Source: Cellulosimicrobium marinum
Lineage (GTDB): Bacteria > Actinomycetota > Actinomycetes > Actinomycetales > Cellulomonadaceae
Direction of reading: 5' to 3'
DNA length: 64,000 nt
NCBI RefSeq assembly: GCF_020551945.1
Contig: NZ_JAJBZH010000002.1
Coordinates: forward strand, 310,001-374,000
Below the pieces are notes generated by a model. That model made no database searches and was not told the DNA's origin. It was given only the letters and a program-made list of their open reading frames with translations. The position numbers and the translations under genes were made by a program. Shown here piece after piece: positions 41,426-50,000 of this stretch. Numbering within the stretch: position 1 is the first letter of the stretch; the number at the start of each line of letters is the position of its first letter.

Positions 41426-42222
41426 GCACCATCGACGACGCGCTCGCCGTGCGCCGCCGCGACGTGCGGCGGGTGCGCATCGCCGAGGTGGTGCTCGTGG
41501 CTGTCCAGCTCGTCGTGGTCGCGGTCCTCATGGCGCGTCTTCCCGCGCGTCCCGACGCGGACGAGGTCACCGCCGCGATCTACGGCGTCATGATCGCCCT
41601 CGGCGTCCAGGTGATGCTCGGGATCCGGGTCCTGTGGATCCTCGTCATGGGCCCGGGGTCGCGGAAGGTGAAGCGCGAGGTCCCCGCGCGGGCGGGCTGG
41701 CTCGTCGCCGCGTCGCCCGTCCTCACGTGGCTCGTGCTCGTGCCGTGGATCGCCGCGGGGACCTTCGACGCCGACGGGGAGGGCGCCCCCGCGTGGCTGC
41801 TCTTCCTGCTCCTCGTGCTCGCCGCGGGCTTCGGCGTGCTGGCCACCCCGGCCCTGCTCGCCCCGGTCGAGATGGCGGTGCGCGGCGTCGTCACGCTCGT
41901 CCGGCACGATGACGACCGGACCCGACGCGCGGACGGCACGGGCCTGCTCCGAGGGGCCGCGGGGCTCGGTGTCCTCACCGTCATCGTGCTCGGGGGCGGG
42001 ATCGCGCTCGACCAGCCGGGAACGGGCCGCGGGTCGTGGCTGGTCGCGGCAGCGGGGCTCCTCGGGTTCCCCGGCGACTACACGGTCCGCTACCCGCTCC
42101 TGCTGTGGGTCGTCCGCGTCCTCGTCTGGGCGATCCTCGCCTCGCTCGCGGTGTCGTGGGTCCGCCGGGTCCGGGCACGCCGCCAGGGCGACGACCAGGC
42201 ACCGGACGACGCCGCGACCTGA
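41422..42222 (+). CDS. multi-pass membrane protein of unknown function
   Basis: The 266-residue protein has six or so hydrophobic segments (about 20-42, 48-70, 92-112, 123-145, 175-195 and 220-245) with short loops. It has a charged N-terminus (VSTIDDALAVRRRDVRRVR) and a basic C-terminus. The GTG overlaps the stop of the preceding gene (GTGA). No transporter or enzyme motif is visible. It ends the peptidase/membrane-protein operon; the next gene has its own promoter box. Confidence 0.72.
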   Translation: MSTIDDALAVRRRDVRRVRIAEVVLVAVQLVVVAVLMARLPARPDADEVTAAIYGVMIALGVQVMLGIRVLWILVMGPGSRKVKREVPARAGWLVAASPVLTWLVLVPWIAAGTFDADGEGAPAWLLFLLLVLAAGFGVLATPALLAPVEMAVRGVVTLVRHDDDRTRRADGTGLLRGAAGLGVLTVIVLGGGIALDQPGTGRGSWLVAAAGLLGFPGDYTVRYPLLLWVVRVLVWAILASLAVSWVRRVRARRQGDDQAPDDAAT

Positions 42223-42282
42223 CGGCGGCGCCGGACCTCCGCGCGGGGGAGTTCTCCCCCTCGACGGCGGGGTGTCGCCGAG

Positions 42283-42288
42283 TACGCT
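42283..42288 (+). promoter_or_regulatory. -10 box of leaderless mRNA for the 544-aa protein
   Basis: TACGCT ends seven bases before the ATG at 42296. A GGGGGAG/CTCCCCC palindrome lies about 25 bases upstream and could be an operator. Confidence 0.6.
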
Positions 42289-42295
42289 CGCGCGC

Positions 42296-43930
42296 ATGTC
42301 GACGTACAGCGCCTGGCGCAGCGACCAGGGCAACATGCAGGCCCTCTCGGAGGAACTGGAGGCGCAGGCGGCGATGGCGCGCTCGCGCGAGGCGGCGCTG
42401 AACCGTCGGCTGCGTTCGCTCGAGGGTGACCTGTCGAGCCGGGTCGACGTGCTGCAGGGACTGGTGAACGCGCTCATCGAGCTGGGCGAGGTGCGCGAGG
42501 AGCTGGCGCTCTTCACGCCCGCGCGCCGTGCGCGGGACGCGGCGCGGGCGCTCACGCGTGCCGTCGTCGCGGGGGAGGGCGACGTGTCCCACCTGCGCCG
42601 CTCCCCGGACCTCGTCGACGTCCCCGGGTACTGGCTCGTGCCCGCCGTGCTGGCGGTCGCGGACGCGCGGGACGGGGTGCTCGACGCGGAGGCGGCGGAG
42701 GAGGCTCTGCTGCGCGACCGCCGTCGGGCCGCGGCGTACCTCGTCGCCGTGTGCACCCTCGTGGGTTTCCCGGGTCTCGCCTCGGCCTGGTTGCCCGTGG
42801 TGCTCGACGCGCACGCCCTGCCCGACGCGCGGTGGGGCACCGCGGACGGGGCGGGCGGCGACGCGCGGGACGCGGCCGAGCCGGAGGTGACCGTGGTGGA
42901 GCGCGCGCTGTGGGTCGCGGCCGCGTCGGGCGCGCTGGGCGGTGACGGCGACGCGGTCGTGCGGGATGCGCTGCGACGGCGCGTGGACCTCCTCGACGCG
43001 GCGGGCCACGATCGGCTGCGCGGGCGGCTGCTCGCCGCGCCGCCCGCACTCGGCGGCGGCGGGGACGCGTGGGGGACCGCGGGAGGGGAGGCCGAGTCGG
43101 CCGCCGTGCGCGCCTGGGCCGCCTGGGCCGACGCGCTCGCCGACGTCACCGAGACCGCCGGGCCGTCCGCGAGCACCGAGGCGAGCACCGGGACGAGCGC
43201 GGGGGACGAGGCCGGCGCGGAGCCTGACCTGCTGGACGTCGTGGCGTCCCTCGTCGACGAGGGCGCCCCCGTGGAGCGGGACCTGCTCGACCGCGCCGAC
43301 GCGCTGAGCGTGCAGGTCGGCCGCGCGCCCGCGGAGGCGGAGCGTGCGTGGTCCGCCGCCGCGGGCCCGCTCGTCGACCTGCTGGCCCACGACGCGTCCG
43401 GGACCGACGTCGCGCGGGCGCGGCTCGTCGCACCGCTCGTCGCCGAGGACCTGCGCGCCGCGGCCGTCGAGGTGTCCGACCGCCTCGCGGCCGAGCCCGC
43501 GCCGACGCGCACGCTGCGGCTCGCCGGACGCACGATCGAGGTCACGCCGGCGGAGGACGGGTCGAGCGCCGCTGCCGCGGCCCTCGCCGAGCTCGACGCG
43601 CGCCCGGTGCAGGGTGTCTCGTGGGCGGTCGTCGGTGGTGCGGCGGTCGCCGCCGTGGCCGGGGTGGTGCTGGCCGTGGCGGTCGCCCCGGCCTGGTGGC
43701 TCGCCGCGATCGGGGGTGCGGTGGTCGCCGTCTGGCAGTGGTTCGCCGGGACCGCCAGGGCGGCCGGGCAGCGGGACCACGTGCGCCGTGAGCGCGAACG
43801 GCTCGACGCCGAGATCGTCGAGGCGCGGGCCGCGGTGCGTGCCGCGGCGGAACGCGACGACGCCCGCCGCGAGCAGGTGGCACGCGCGGTGGAACGGCTC
43901 GACGCGACGCTGCGCAGCACGGCGGCCTGA
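42296..43930 (+). CDS. large hypothetical protein with coiled coil and C-terminal membrane hairpin
   Basis: The 544-residue protein has an N-terminal coiled coil (about 10-60, ALSEELEAQAAMARSREAAL). A large helical Ala/Leu/Asp-rich middle follows, then two adjacent membrane helices (about 440-485, WAVVGGAAVAAVAGVVLAVAV and AWWLAAIGGAVVAVWQWFAG), and a final coiled coil (about 490-540). The pattern resembles actinobacterial stress- or division-related membrane proteins, but I cannot assign a family. Likely both termini are cytoplasmic. The mRNA appears leaderless. Confidence 0.75.
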   Translation: MSTYSAWRSDQGNMQALSEELEAQAAMARSREAALNRRLRSLEGDLSSRVDVLQGLVNALIELGEVREELALFTPARRARDAARALTRAVVAGEGDVSHLRRSPDLVDVPGYWLVPAVLAVADARDGVLDAEAAEEALLRDRRRAAAYLVAVCTLVGFPGLASAWLPVVLDAHALPDARWGTADGAGGDARDAAEPEVTVVERALWVAAASGALGGDGDAVVRDALRRRVDLLDAAGHDRLRGRLLAAPPALGGGGDAWGTAGGEAESAAVRAWAAWADALADVTETAGPSASTEASTGTSAGDEAGAEPDLLDVVASLVDEGAPVERDLLDRADALSVQVGRAPAEAERAWSAAAGPLVDLLAHDASGTDVARARLVAPLVAEDLRAAAVEVSDRLAAEPAPTRTLRLAGRTIEVTPAEDGSSAAAAALAELDARPVQGVSWAVVGGAAVAAVAGVVLAVAVAPAWWLAAIGGAVVAVWQWFAGTARAAGQRDHVRRERERLDAEIVEARAAVRAAAERDDARREQVARAVERLDATLRSTAA

Positions 43931-43977
43931 CCTGCGGAGGAGGCGTCCGTCCCGGGGGCCGCGGACGTTCGTCCGTG

Positions 43978-44021
43978 CTGTTCGAACAGGGCTTCGAACG
44001 GTGGATGAACGGTCGGTGAAC
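43978..44021 (-). promoter_or_regulatory. PHO-box array (11-bp direct repeats) upstream of pit
   Basis: Read on the minus strand, three contiguous 11-mers are GTTCACCGACC (44021-44011), GTTCATCCACC (44010-44000) and GTTCGAAGCCC (43999-43989). A fourth, shifted one (TGTTCGAACAG) ends the array. GTTCACC/GTTCATC at 11-bp spacing is the PhoP-binding pattern known in Streptomyces. It ends 54 bp before the phosphate permease start. Confidence 0.75.
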
Positions 44022-44074
44022 AGTGGCCGAAGAATCCACAGGATGGTCGTCGGCGGTCGTCGGGCGACCCCACC

Positions 44075-45340
44075 ATGGAGTACGTGACCGAGACGATCCT
44101 GCTGGTGCTCGTCGTCGTGACGGCCCTCGCCTTCGACTTCACCAACGGCTTCCACGACACGGGCAACGCGATGGCAACCTCCATCGCCACACGAGCCCTC
44201 AAGCCCAAGACCGCCGTCGCCCTGTCGGCAGTCCTCAACATGGTCGGCGCCTTCCTGTCGCTGGCCGTCGCCGCGACCATCGCCAAGGGCCTGGTCGAGG
44301 CCGAGGTCATCACCCTCGAGGTGGTGCTCGCCGGTCTCGTGGGCGGCATCACCTGGAACCTGCTGACGTGGTTGCTCGGCCTGCCGTCGAGCTCGTCGCA
44401 CGCCCTCATCGGCGGCGTCGTCGGCTCCGTGCTCGCCGCCGTCGGGACGTCCGGCGTCATCTGGACGGGTGTCGCCTCCAAGGTCCTCATCCCCGCCCTC
44501 CTCGCACCGCTCGTCGCGATCGGCGTCGCGGGCGTCGGCACCTGGCTCGTCGCCCGCCTCACGCGCGACGTCCCCGAGGACACGAGCAACCGCGCGTTCC
44601 GCTGGGGCCAGGTCGGCTCCGCGTCGCTCGTCTCGCTCGCGCACGGCACCAACGACGCGCAGAAGTCGATGGGCATCATCCTGCTCGCGCTCATCGCGGG
44701 CGGCGCCGTCCCCGCCGACTCGGGCGTCCCCTTCTGGGTGATCTTCTCCTGCGCCTTCTTCATGGCGCTCGGGACCTACCTCGGCGGTTGGCGCATCATC
44801 CGCACGCTCGGCAAGGGCCTCGTCGAGATCGACTCGCGCCAGGGCATGGCCGCCGAGACGTCGTCCGCGGCCGTCATCCTCATGTCGGGCTTCTTCGGCT
44901 TCTCCCTGTCGACGACGCACGTCGCCACCGGCTCGATCCTCGGCTCGGGCGTCGGGATGCCCGGCGCGAAGGTCCGCTGGGGCGTCGCGGGCCGCATGCT
45001 CGCCGCGTGGGGGCTCACCCTCCCGGCCGCGGGCATCGTCGGTGCGCTGTGCTTCTGGATCCAGTCGGGCATCGGCGGGGCGCTCGGCACCGCGGTCGTG
45101 TTCGGCATCCTCATCGCGTCCTCGCTCGCGATCTGGGTCGCGTCGCGCCGCAAGCCGATCGACCACAAGAACGTCAACGACGACTGGGAGGAGGGCGCCG
45201 AGGCGCCCGCCACCGAGCGTGAGCCGGCCCTCGCGGACGCGGCCGTCGCGCCCGCCGTCGCCGCCACCGGCGCCCCGGAGCCCGGCACCGCGCCGTCGAC
45301 CACCGAGCCGCAGGGTGCGCGTCAGCGCGCCGGCGTCTGA
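44075..45340 (+). CDS. pit: Pit-family inorganic phosphate permease
   Basis: The 421-residue membrane protein has about ten transmembrane helices. Both PiT signatures are present: NGFHDTGNAMATSIATRAL near the N-terminus and SLAHGTNDAQKSMGI in the second half, plus LPSSSSHALIGG and STTHVATGSI. It imports phosphate (as metal phosphate) with protons. The C-terminal 60 residues are a polar, Ala/Pro-rich tail. A PHO-box array upstream suggests control by PhoP under phosphate limitation. The following small membrane gene is 11 bases away and likely co-transcribed. Confidence 0.95.
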   Translation: MEYVTETILLVLVVVTALAFDFTNGFHDTGNAMATSIATRALKPKTAVALSAVLNMVGAFLSLAVAATIAKGLVEAEVITLEVVLAGLVGGITWNLLTWLLGLPSSSSHALIGGVVGSVLAAVGTSGVIWTGVASKVLIPALLAPLVAIGVAGVGTWLVARLTRDVPEDTSNRAFRWGQVGSASLVSLAHGTNDAQKSMGIILLALIAGGAVPADSGVPFWVIFSCAFFMALGTYLGGWRIIRTLGKGLVEIDSRQGMAAETSSAAVILMSGFFGFSLSTTHVATGSILGSGVGMPGAKVRWGVAGRMLAAWGLTLPAAGIVGALCFWIQSGIGGALGTAVVFGILIASSLAIWVASRRKPIDHKNVNDDWEEGAEAPATEREPALADAAVAPAVAATGAPEPGTAPSTTEPQGARQRAGV

Positions 45341-45351
45341 GAGGAAGCACC

Positions 45352-45636
45352 GTGTCCGAGTTCATCGAGATCGACTCCCTGCTCAAGGTCGTCGTCGCCG
45401 GGCTGGTCCTCGGCGCCGGCCTGCCTGCGCTGTTCGCCCTCGGCGTCCGCCTCGCCGCCGGCCGGACGACGCGCGTCGCGGTCGACACCGAGGGGGCCCA
45501 GCTCACGCCCACGGGCGACGTCGTCGCCGTGGAGCGTGCGTCCAACGGGCGCATCGTCGCGGCGGGGATCTGCTTCCTCGTGGTCGTGCTCGCGATCGCC
45601 GGCGGGATCGTGTTCCTCGCCAACGGCGGGCACTGA
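45352..45636 (+). CDS. small two-helix membrane protein downstream of pit
   Basis: The 94-residue protein has two membrane helices (about 9-30 and 67-88). Between them lies a short extracellular or cytoplasmic hairpin (AAGRTTRVAVDTEGAQLTPTGDVVAVERASNG). The GTG at 45352 follows GAGAGGAA closely and lies 11 bases after the pit stop. Small membrane proteins in this position occur after Pit genes in related actinobacteria, but a function has not been assigned that I know of. It may assist or regulate the permease. Confidence 0.78.
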   Translation: MSEFIEIDSLLKVVVAGLVLGAGLPALFALGVRLAAGRTTRVAVDTEGAQLTPTGDVVAVERASNGRIVAAGICFLVVVLAIAGGIVFLANGGH

Positions 45637-45643
45637 CGGGCCC

Positions 45644-46864
45644 TTAGCCCAACCGTTCCTTCGCCGCGAGCACCCGCAGGACGGCGGCGTCGACCTTCGC
45701 CGCGAAGGCCGGGTCGCCGGACGCCCGCTCGACGAGCGCGTCGGCCATCTCCGCGACGACCGTCGGGTCGGCCGACGCGAGGACCATGTCCCCGCCCGCC
45801 TCGACCGTGAGCACCGCCCGCTCGGCGGGCGTCCACGGCTGGACCTGGGCGGCGGCGGAGACGTCGTCCGTGAGGACGACCCCCTCGAACCCGAGGTCGT
45901 CGCGCAGCATCCCCTCGACGACGACGGGGGAGAACGCGGCCGGGAGGTCCGGGTCGATGCGGGTGTACACGGCGGTCGAGGTCATGACGAACGCGGCGCC
46001 CGCGTCGATCCCCGCGGCGAAGACCTCGACCGAGGGGTCGTCACGCGTGGTCACGTCGTCCGTCACGCCGGCGTCCGTGTCCGTGTTGCGCGTGACGCGC
46101 CCGAGGCCGGGGAAGTGCTTGATGGTCACGTCGACACCCGACGCCTCCATCCCGGCGCTGAACGCGGTCGCGTGCGACGTCACCGTCTCCGGCGTGTACC
46201 CGTAGGCGCGCTCGACGTAGCCGATCGGAGGGTTCTGCGCGGCGGACTGCTCGGGCACGAGGTCCATGACGGGCGCGAGGTTGAGGGTGATGCCCGCCTC
46301 GGCGAGCTCGGCGCCCCACCCCGTCGCGTCCTCCCGCAGCGCCGCGGGGTCGCGCCCCGACTGGGCGAGCGCCGTCGGGATCTGCGAGAACCCCGGGCCG
46401 CGGAGCACCTGGACGTAGCCGCCCTCCTGGTCGGTGGCGACGACGAGGGGCGTGTCCTGCGTCGTCTCCGGGGAGACGAGCCGGGTGAAGCCGTCGACCA
46501 GGTCGCGCGTCGCCGCCACCCCCGCCTCGGACCTCCCGGCGAGGAACACGTTGCCCACGTGGTGCCCGGTGACGGCGTCGTAGCTGACCTGCTGGGGAGC
46601 GCCCACGTCGACGCCCACCATGAGCAGCTGGCCCACCTTCTGCTCCAGCGTCCAGCCGGCGAGGGGGTCGGGCGGGGGCGAGGACGGGGTCGGCGGGGTG
46701 GGGGAGGACGGCGCGGTGGACGACGGCGCGGGGTCGCCGGGCGTCGTGGCGGGGGGCGTCGGCGCGGTGTCGGGCCGCAGGGCGAACCAGGCCACGGCGG
46801 CGAGCGCGGCCGCCGTCGCGACGAGCGCGACGACGATCCACGTGGAACGTGCGCGAGCCGTCAC
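45644..46864 (-). CDS. GH3 beta-N-acetylhexosaminidase-like protein (NagZ-like), membrane-anchored
   Basis: The 406-residue protein has an N-terminal membrane anchor (about 8-28), a Thr/Pro/Ser linker (30-66) and a glycoside hydrolase family 3 domain (70-406). Motifs are QKVGQLLMVGV, VATDQEGG, NLAPVMDL, KHFPG (249-253) and VVLTDDVS (Asp in TDD, about 333). NagZ enzymes normally have KHFPGHG plus a D-x-H loop that supplies a catalytic His. Here the sequence is KHFPGLGRVTRNTDTD, so that His is missing and the mechanism or substrate may differ. The GTG at 46864 has GGAGG seven bases upstream. A TACGGT promoter box lies at 46893-46898. It probably acts on wall muropeptides outside the cell. Confidence 0.88.
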   Translation of the reverse strand: MTARARSTWIVVALVATAAALAAVAWFALRPDTAPTPPATTPGDPAPSSTAPSSPTPPTPSSPPPDPLAGWTLEQKVGQLLMVGVDVGAPQQVSYDAVTGHHVGNVFLAGRSEAGVAATRDLVDGFTRLVSPETTQDTPLVVATDQEGGYVQVLRGPGFSQIPTALAQSGRDPAALREDATGWGAELAEAGITLNLAPVMDLVPEQSAAQNPPIGYVERAYGYTPETVTSHATAFSAGMEASGVDVTIKHFPGLGRVTRNTDTDAGVTDDVTTRDDPSVEVFAAGIDAGAAFVMTSTAVYTRIDPDLPAAFSPVVVEGMLRDDLGFEGVVLTDDVSAAAQVQPWTPAERAVLTVEAGGDMVLASADPTVVAEMADALVERASGDPAFAAKVDAAVLRVLAAKERLG

Positions 46865-47088
46865 GGCACCACCTCCGGGGATCCCACGAGCCACCGTAGC
46901 CGAGCCGGACCGACGTCCTCCGGGCGCCGTCCGAAGGTCCCGGCGCCGCACCATCTGCACCGTTGCGCGCCAGATGTGACGAGCGTTCCACCAGAACTCG
47001 CGTCATGATGTCCTCAGGGGAGCGTCACTAGTACCACAGCGCGTCGGCGTCCTCACGGCGGCGCACCGCCGAACGAGGAGACCTCTGC

Positions 47089-50000
47089 ATGACCCTCCGC
47101 CCGACCGCACCGGTCCTGGACCGTGCGCGCCGAGTCGTCGCCGCACTGGTCGCGGCCGCCCTTGCCCTCGCGGGGGCTCTCGTCCTCGTCACCGGTCCGC
47201 AGGCACGACCGGCGGCCGCCGCGATCGGGTTCTGCCCCGAGGACGGGGACTTCCCGGACATCATCAATCCGCCGCCCTTCTTCACGGACAACAACGTCGC
47301 CGTGTACGCGGGCGGGGACTACACGGCGTCGGGGAGCTCGGCCGAGACCGAGGGCGTTCTCGTCGTGGCAGGAGACGCGACCTTCGACACCCCCGGGTCG
47401 TTCAACGTGGGATCCGTCGGCGCCGGGTCGGGCATCGTGCCGGAGCCCGGTGCGACGATGCTCCACGTCGGCGGCTCGATGAGCGTCGCCGCCGGGACCA
47501 ACGTGATCGTCGGCGCCGGCCTGGACGGGGGCGGAGCAGTCCACGTCGGCGGGAGCCTGACGAACAACGGTGGGCTCGACACGAACGGGGGGCCGGTCGA
47601 GACGGACATGGGCGCCGACGCGGCGCTCGCACCCTGGCAGGACTTCGGGAGCGTCATCGCGGAGTCCAGCGCGGCGCTCGGGACCGTCCCCGACACGGGA
47701 GTCGTCGCGGCGGCCGGCAGCAGCCTGTCGTTCGTCGGGGACGGGACGACCACGAGCATGCAGGTGTTCACCGTCTCGGCGGACGTCCTCGACGGCACGA
47801 GCGAGTTCGTCTTCACGAACATCCCGGAGGGCACGCCCATCCTGGTCAACGTCGTCGGTGACGCCCCCGTCTCTGTCTCGGCGAACTTCGTCTCGATCAA
47901 CGGCGAGCGCGTCGACGACCCGGCGAACATCGGGAACGCCGCAGCCCAGACCATGTGGAACTTCACTGGCGGCGGGGACGTCACGGTCAGCGGGAGCGGC
48001 CAGTGGGTCGGCTCGGTGCTCGCGCCGAACGCGGACCAGGTGGTGCTCACGTCGAGCACCAACGGCCGCATCTACGCGGGCAACGACCTCACCACCGCGG
48101 GCAACGGGAACGAGCAGCACAACTACCCGTGGATCGGCCCCGCCCCGTTCGACTGCATCCCGTCGTCGAGCTTCGCCGTCCAGAAGGCCGTGTCGGGCGA
48201 GGGCGCCGCGGCGGTGCCGGCGGACACGACGTTCACCGTCGAGTACACGTACGAGACCCCCGAGGGCGACACGGGCGGCGACACGCTGACGGTCCCGATC
48301 GGGGGCGAGCTCGTGTACGGGCCCGACCTGCCTGTCGGCACGGTCGTGACGATCGAGGAGGTCGACCTGCCGGTGGTCGACGGGGTCGAGTGGGGCGACG
48401 TCGTCATCCGGATCAACGGCGAGCCGCAGGGCAACCCGGCGACGTTCACGGTCGAGGAGGGCATGACCCTCACGGTGACCGTGGACAACACGGCGAACCT
48501 CGACGGGCCCGAGGTCGGCGGGTTCTCCGTCGCGAAGGCCGTGACGGGCGACGCGTCCGGGCTGGTCCCGGACGACACGGAGTTCACCGTCGAGTGGACC
48601 GCGACGATCCCGGACGGCGCCACGTACGACGGCGAGACGACCGGCACCCTGACGATCCTCGCGGACGGCACCGTGGTCGACGGGCCGCAGGACCTGCCGG
48701 TGGGCACCACCGTGACGTTCTCGGAGCCCGGCGTCCCGGAGATCGAGGGAGTCGACTGGGGCGTGCCGGACATCGCCCCGAACCCGGTGACGGTCGGTGC
48801 GGGCGAGAACACGCTCGTGACGGTCACGAACACCGCGGACGCCGTGGTGGGCGGCTTCTCGCTGGCGAAGACGGTCACGGGTGACGCGGCGGGCCTCGTG
48901 CCGGACGACACCGCGTTCGACATGCTGTGGGTGGCGACCCTCCCGGACGGGGTCGAGTACGCGGGGGACACGTCGGGCACGCTGACGGTCCTCGCGGACG
49001 GCACCGTGGTGGACGGTCCGCAGGATCTCCCGATCGGGACGACGGTGCGGTTCGTCGAGGTCCCGCCCCTGCCGGACATCGACGGCGTGGTGTGGGGGCC
49101 GCCGTCCTTCTCGCCGGAGTCGCCGATCACGATCGAGGCGGACACGACGATCGCGATCACCCTGACCAACACCGCCAGCACCGAGGTGGGCGGCTTCGCC
49201 GTCCGCAAGGTCGTCGCGGGCGACTCGTCGGGCGTCGTGCCGGGTGACACGGAGTTCCTCGTCGACTGGACCGCGACGATCCCCGACGGCGTCGAGTACG
49301 AGGGTCCGACCTCCGGGACGCTGACGATCCTCGCCGACGGCACGGTCGTCGACGGACCCACCGACCTGCCGGTCGGGACGGTCGTGACGTTCACGGAGCA
49401 GACCCCGCTGCCCGAGGTCCCGGGCGTGGACTGGGGCACGCCCTCGATCTCCCCGACCGAGGTGACCATCGGCGCGGGCGACGAGCTCGCCGGCGTCACC
49501 GTGACGAACACGGCGGACTCGGTCGTGGGCGGGTTCTCGGTCGCGAAGGACGTGACCGGTGACGCCGAGGGTGTCGTGCCGGACGACACCGAGTTCACGG
49601 TCGAGTGGACCGCCACGATCCCGGACGGCGTGGTGTACGACGGCGAGACGTCGGGCACGCTGACGGTCCTCGCCGACGGGACCGTGGTGGACGGGCCGCA
49701 GGACCTCCCGGTGGGGACCACGGTGTCGTTCAGCGAGCCGGACTTCCCGGAGATCCCGGGTGTGGACTGGGGGACGCCGTCGTTCGACCCGGAGTCGCCG
49801 ATCACGATCGGCGACGGGACGGTCACCGCGGTGACCGTGACCAACACGGCCGACGCGGTGGTGGGTGGCTTCTCCCTGTCGAAGTCCGTCAGCGGTGACG
49901 CCGCCGGGCTGGTGCCGGGCGACACGGAGTTCCTCGTCGACTGGACGGCCACGATCCCGGACGGTGTCGAGTACGACGGCGAGACGTCGGGCACGCTGAC

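Noticed and set aside
40594-44763. A 1,389-codon minus-strand frame
   Set aside because: It lies antisense to several real genes, is Ser/Arg/Ala-rich and has no domain signal.
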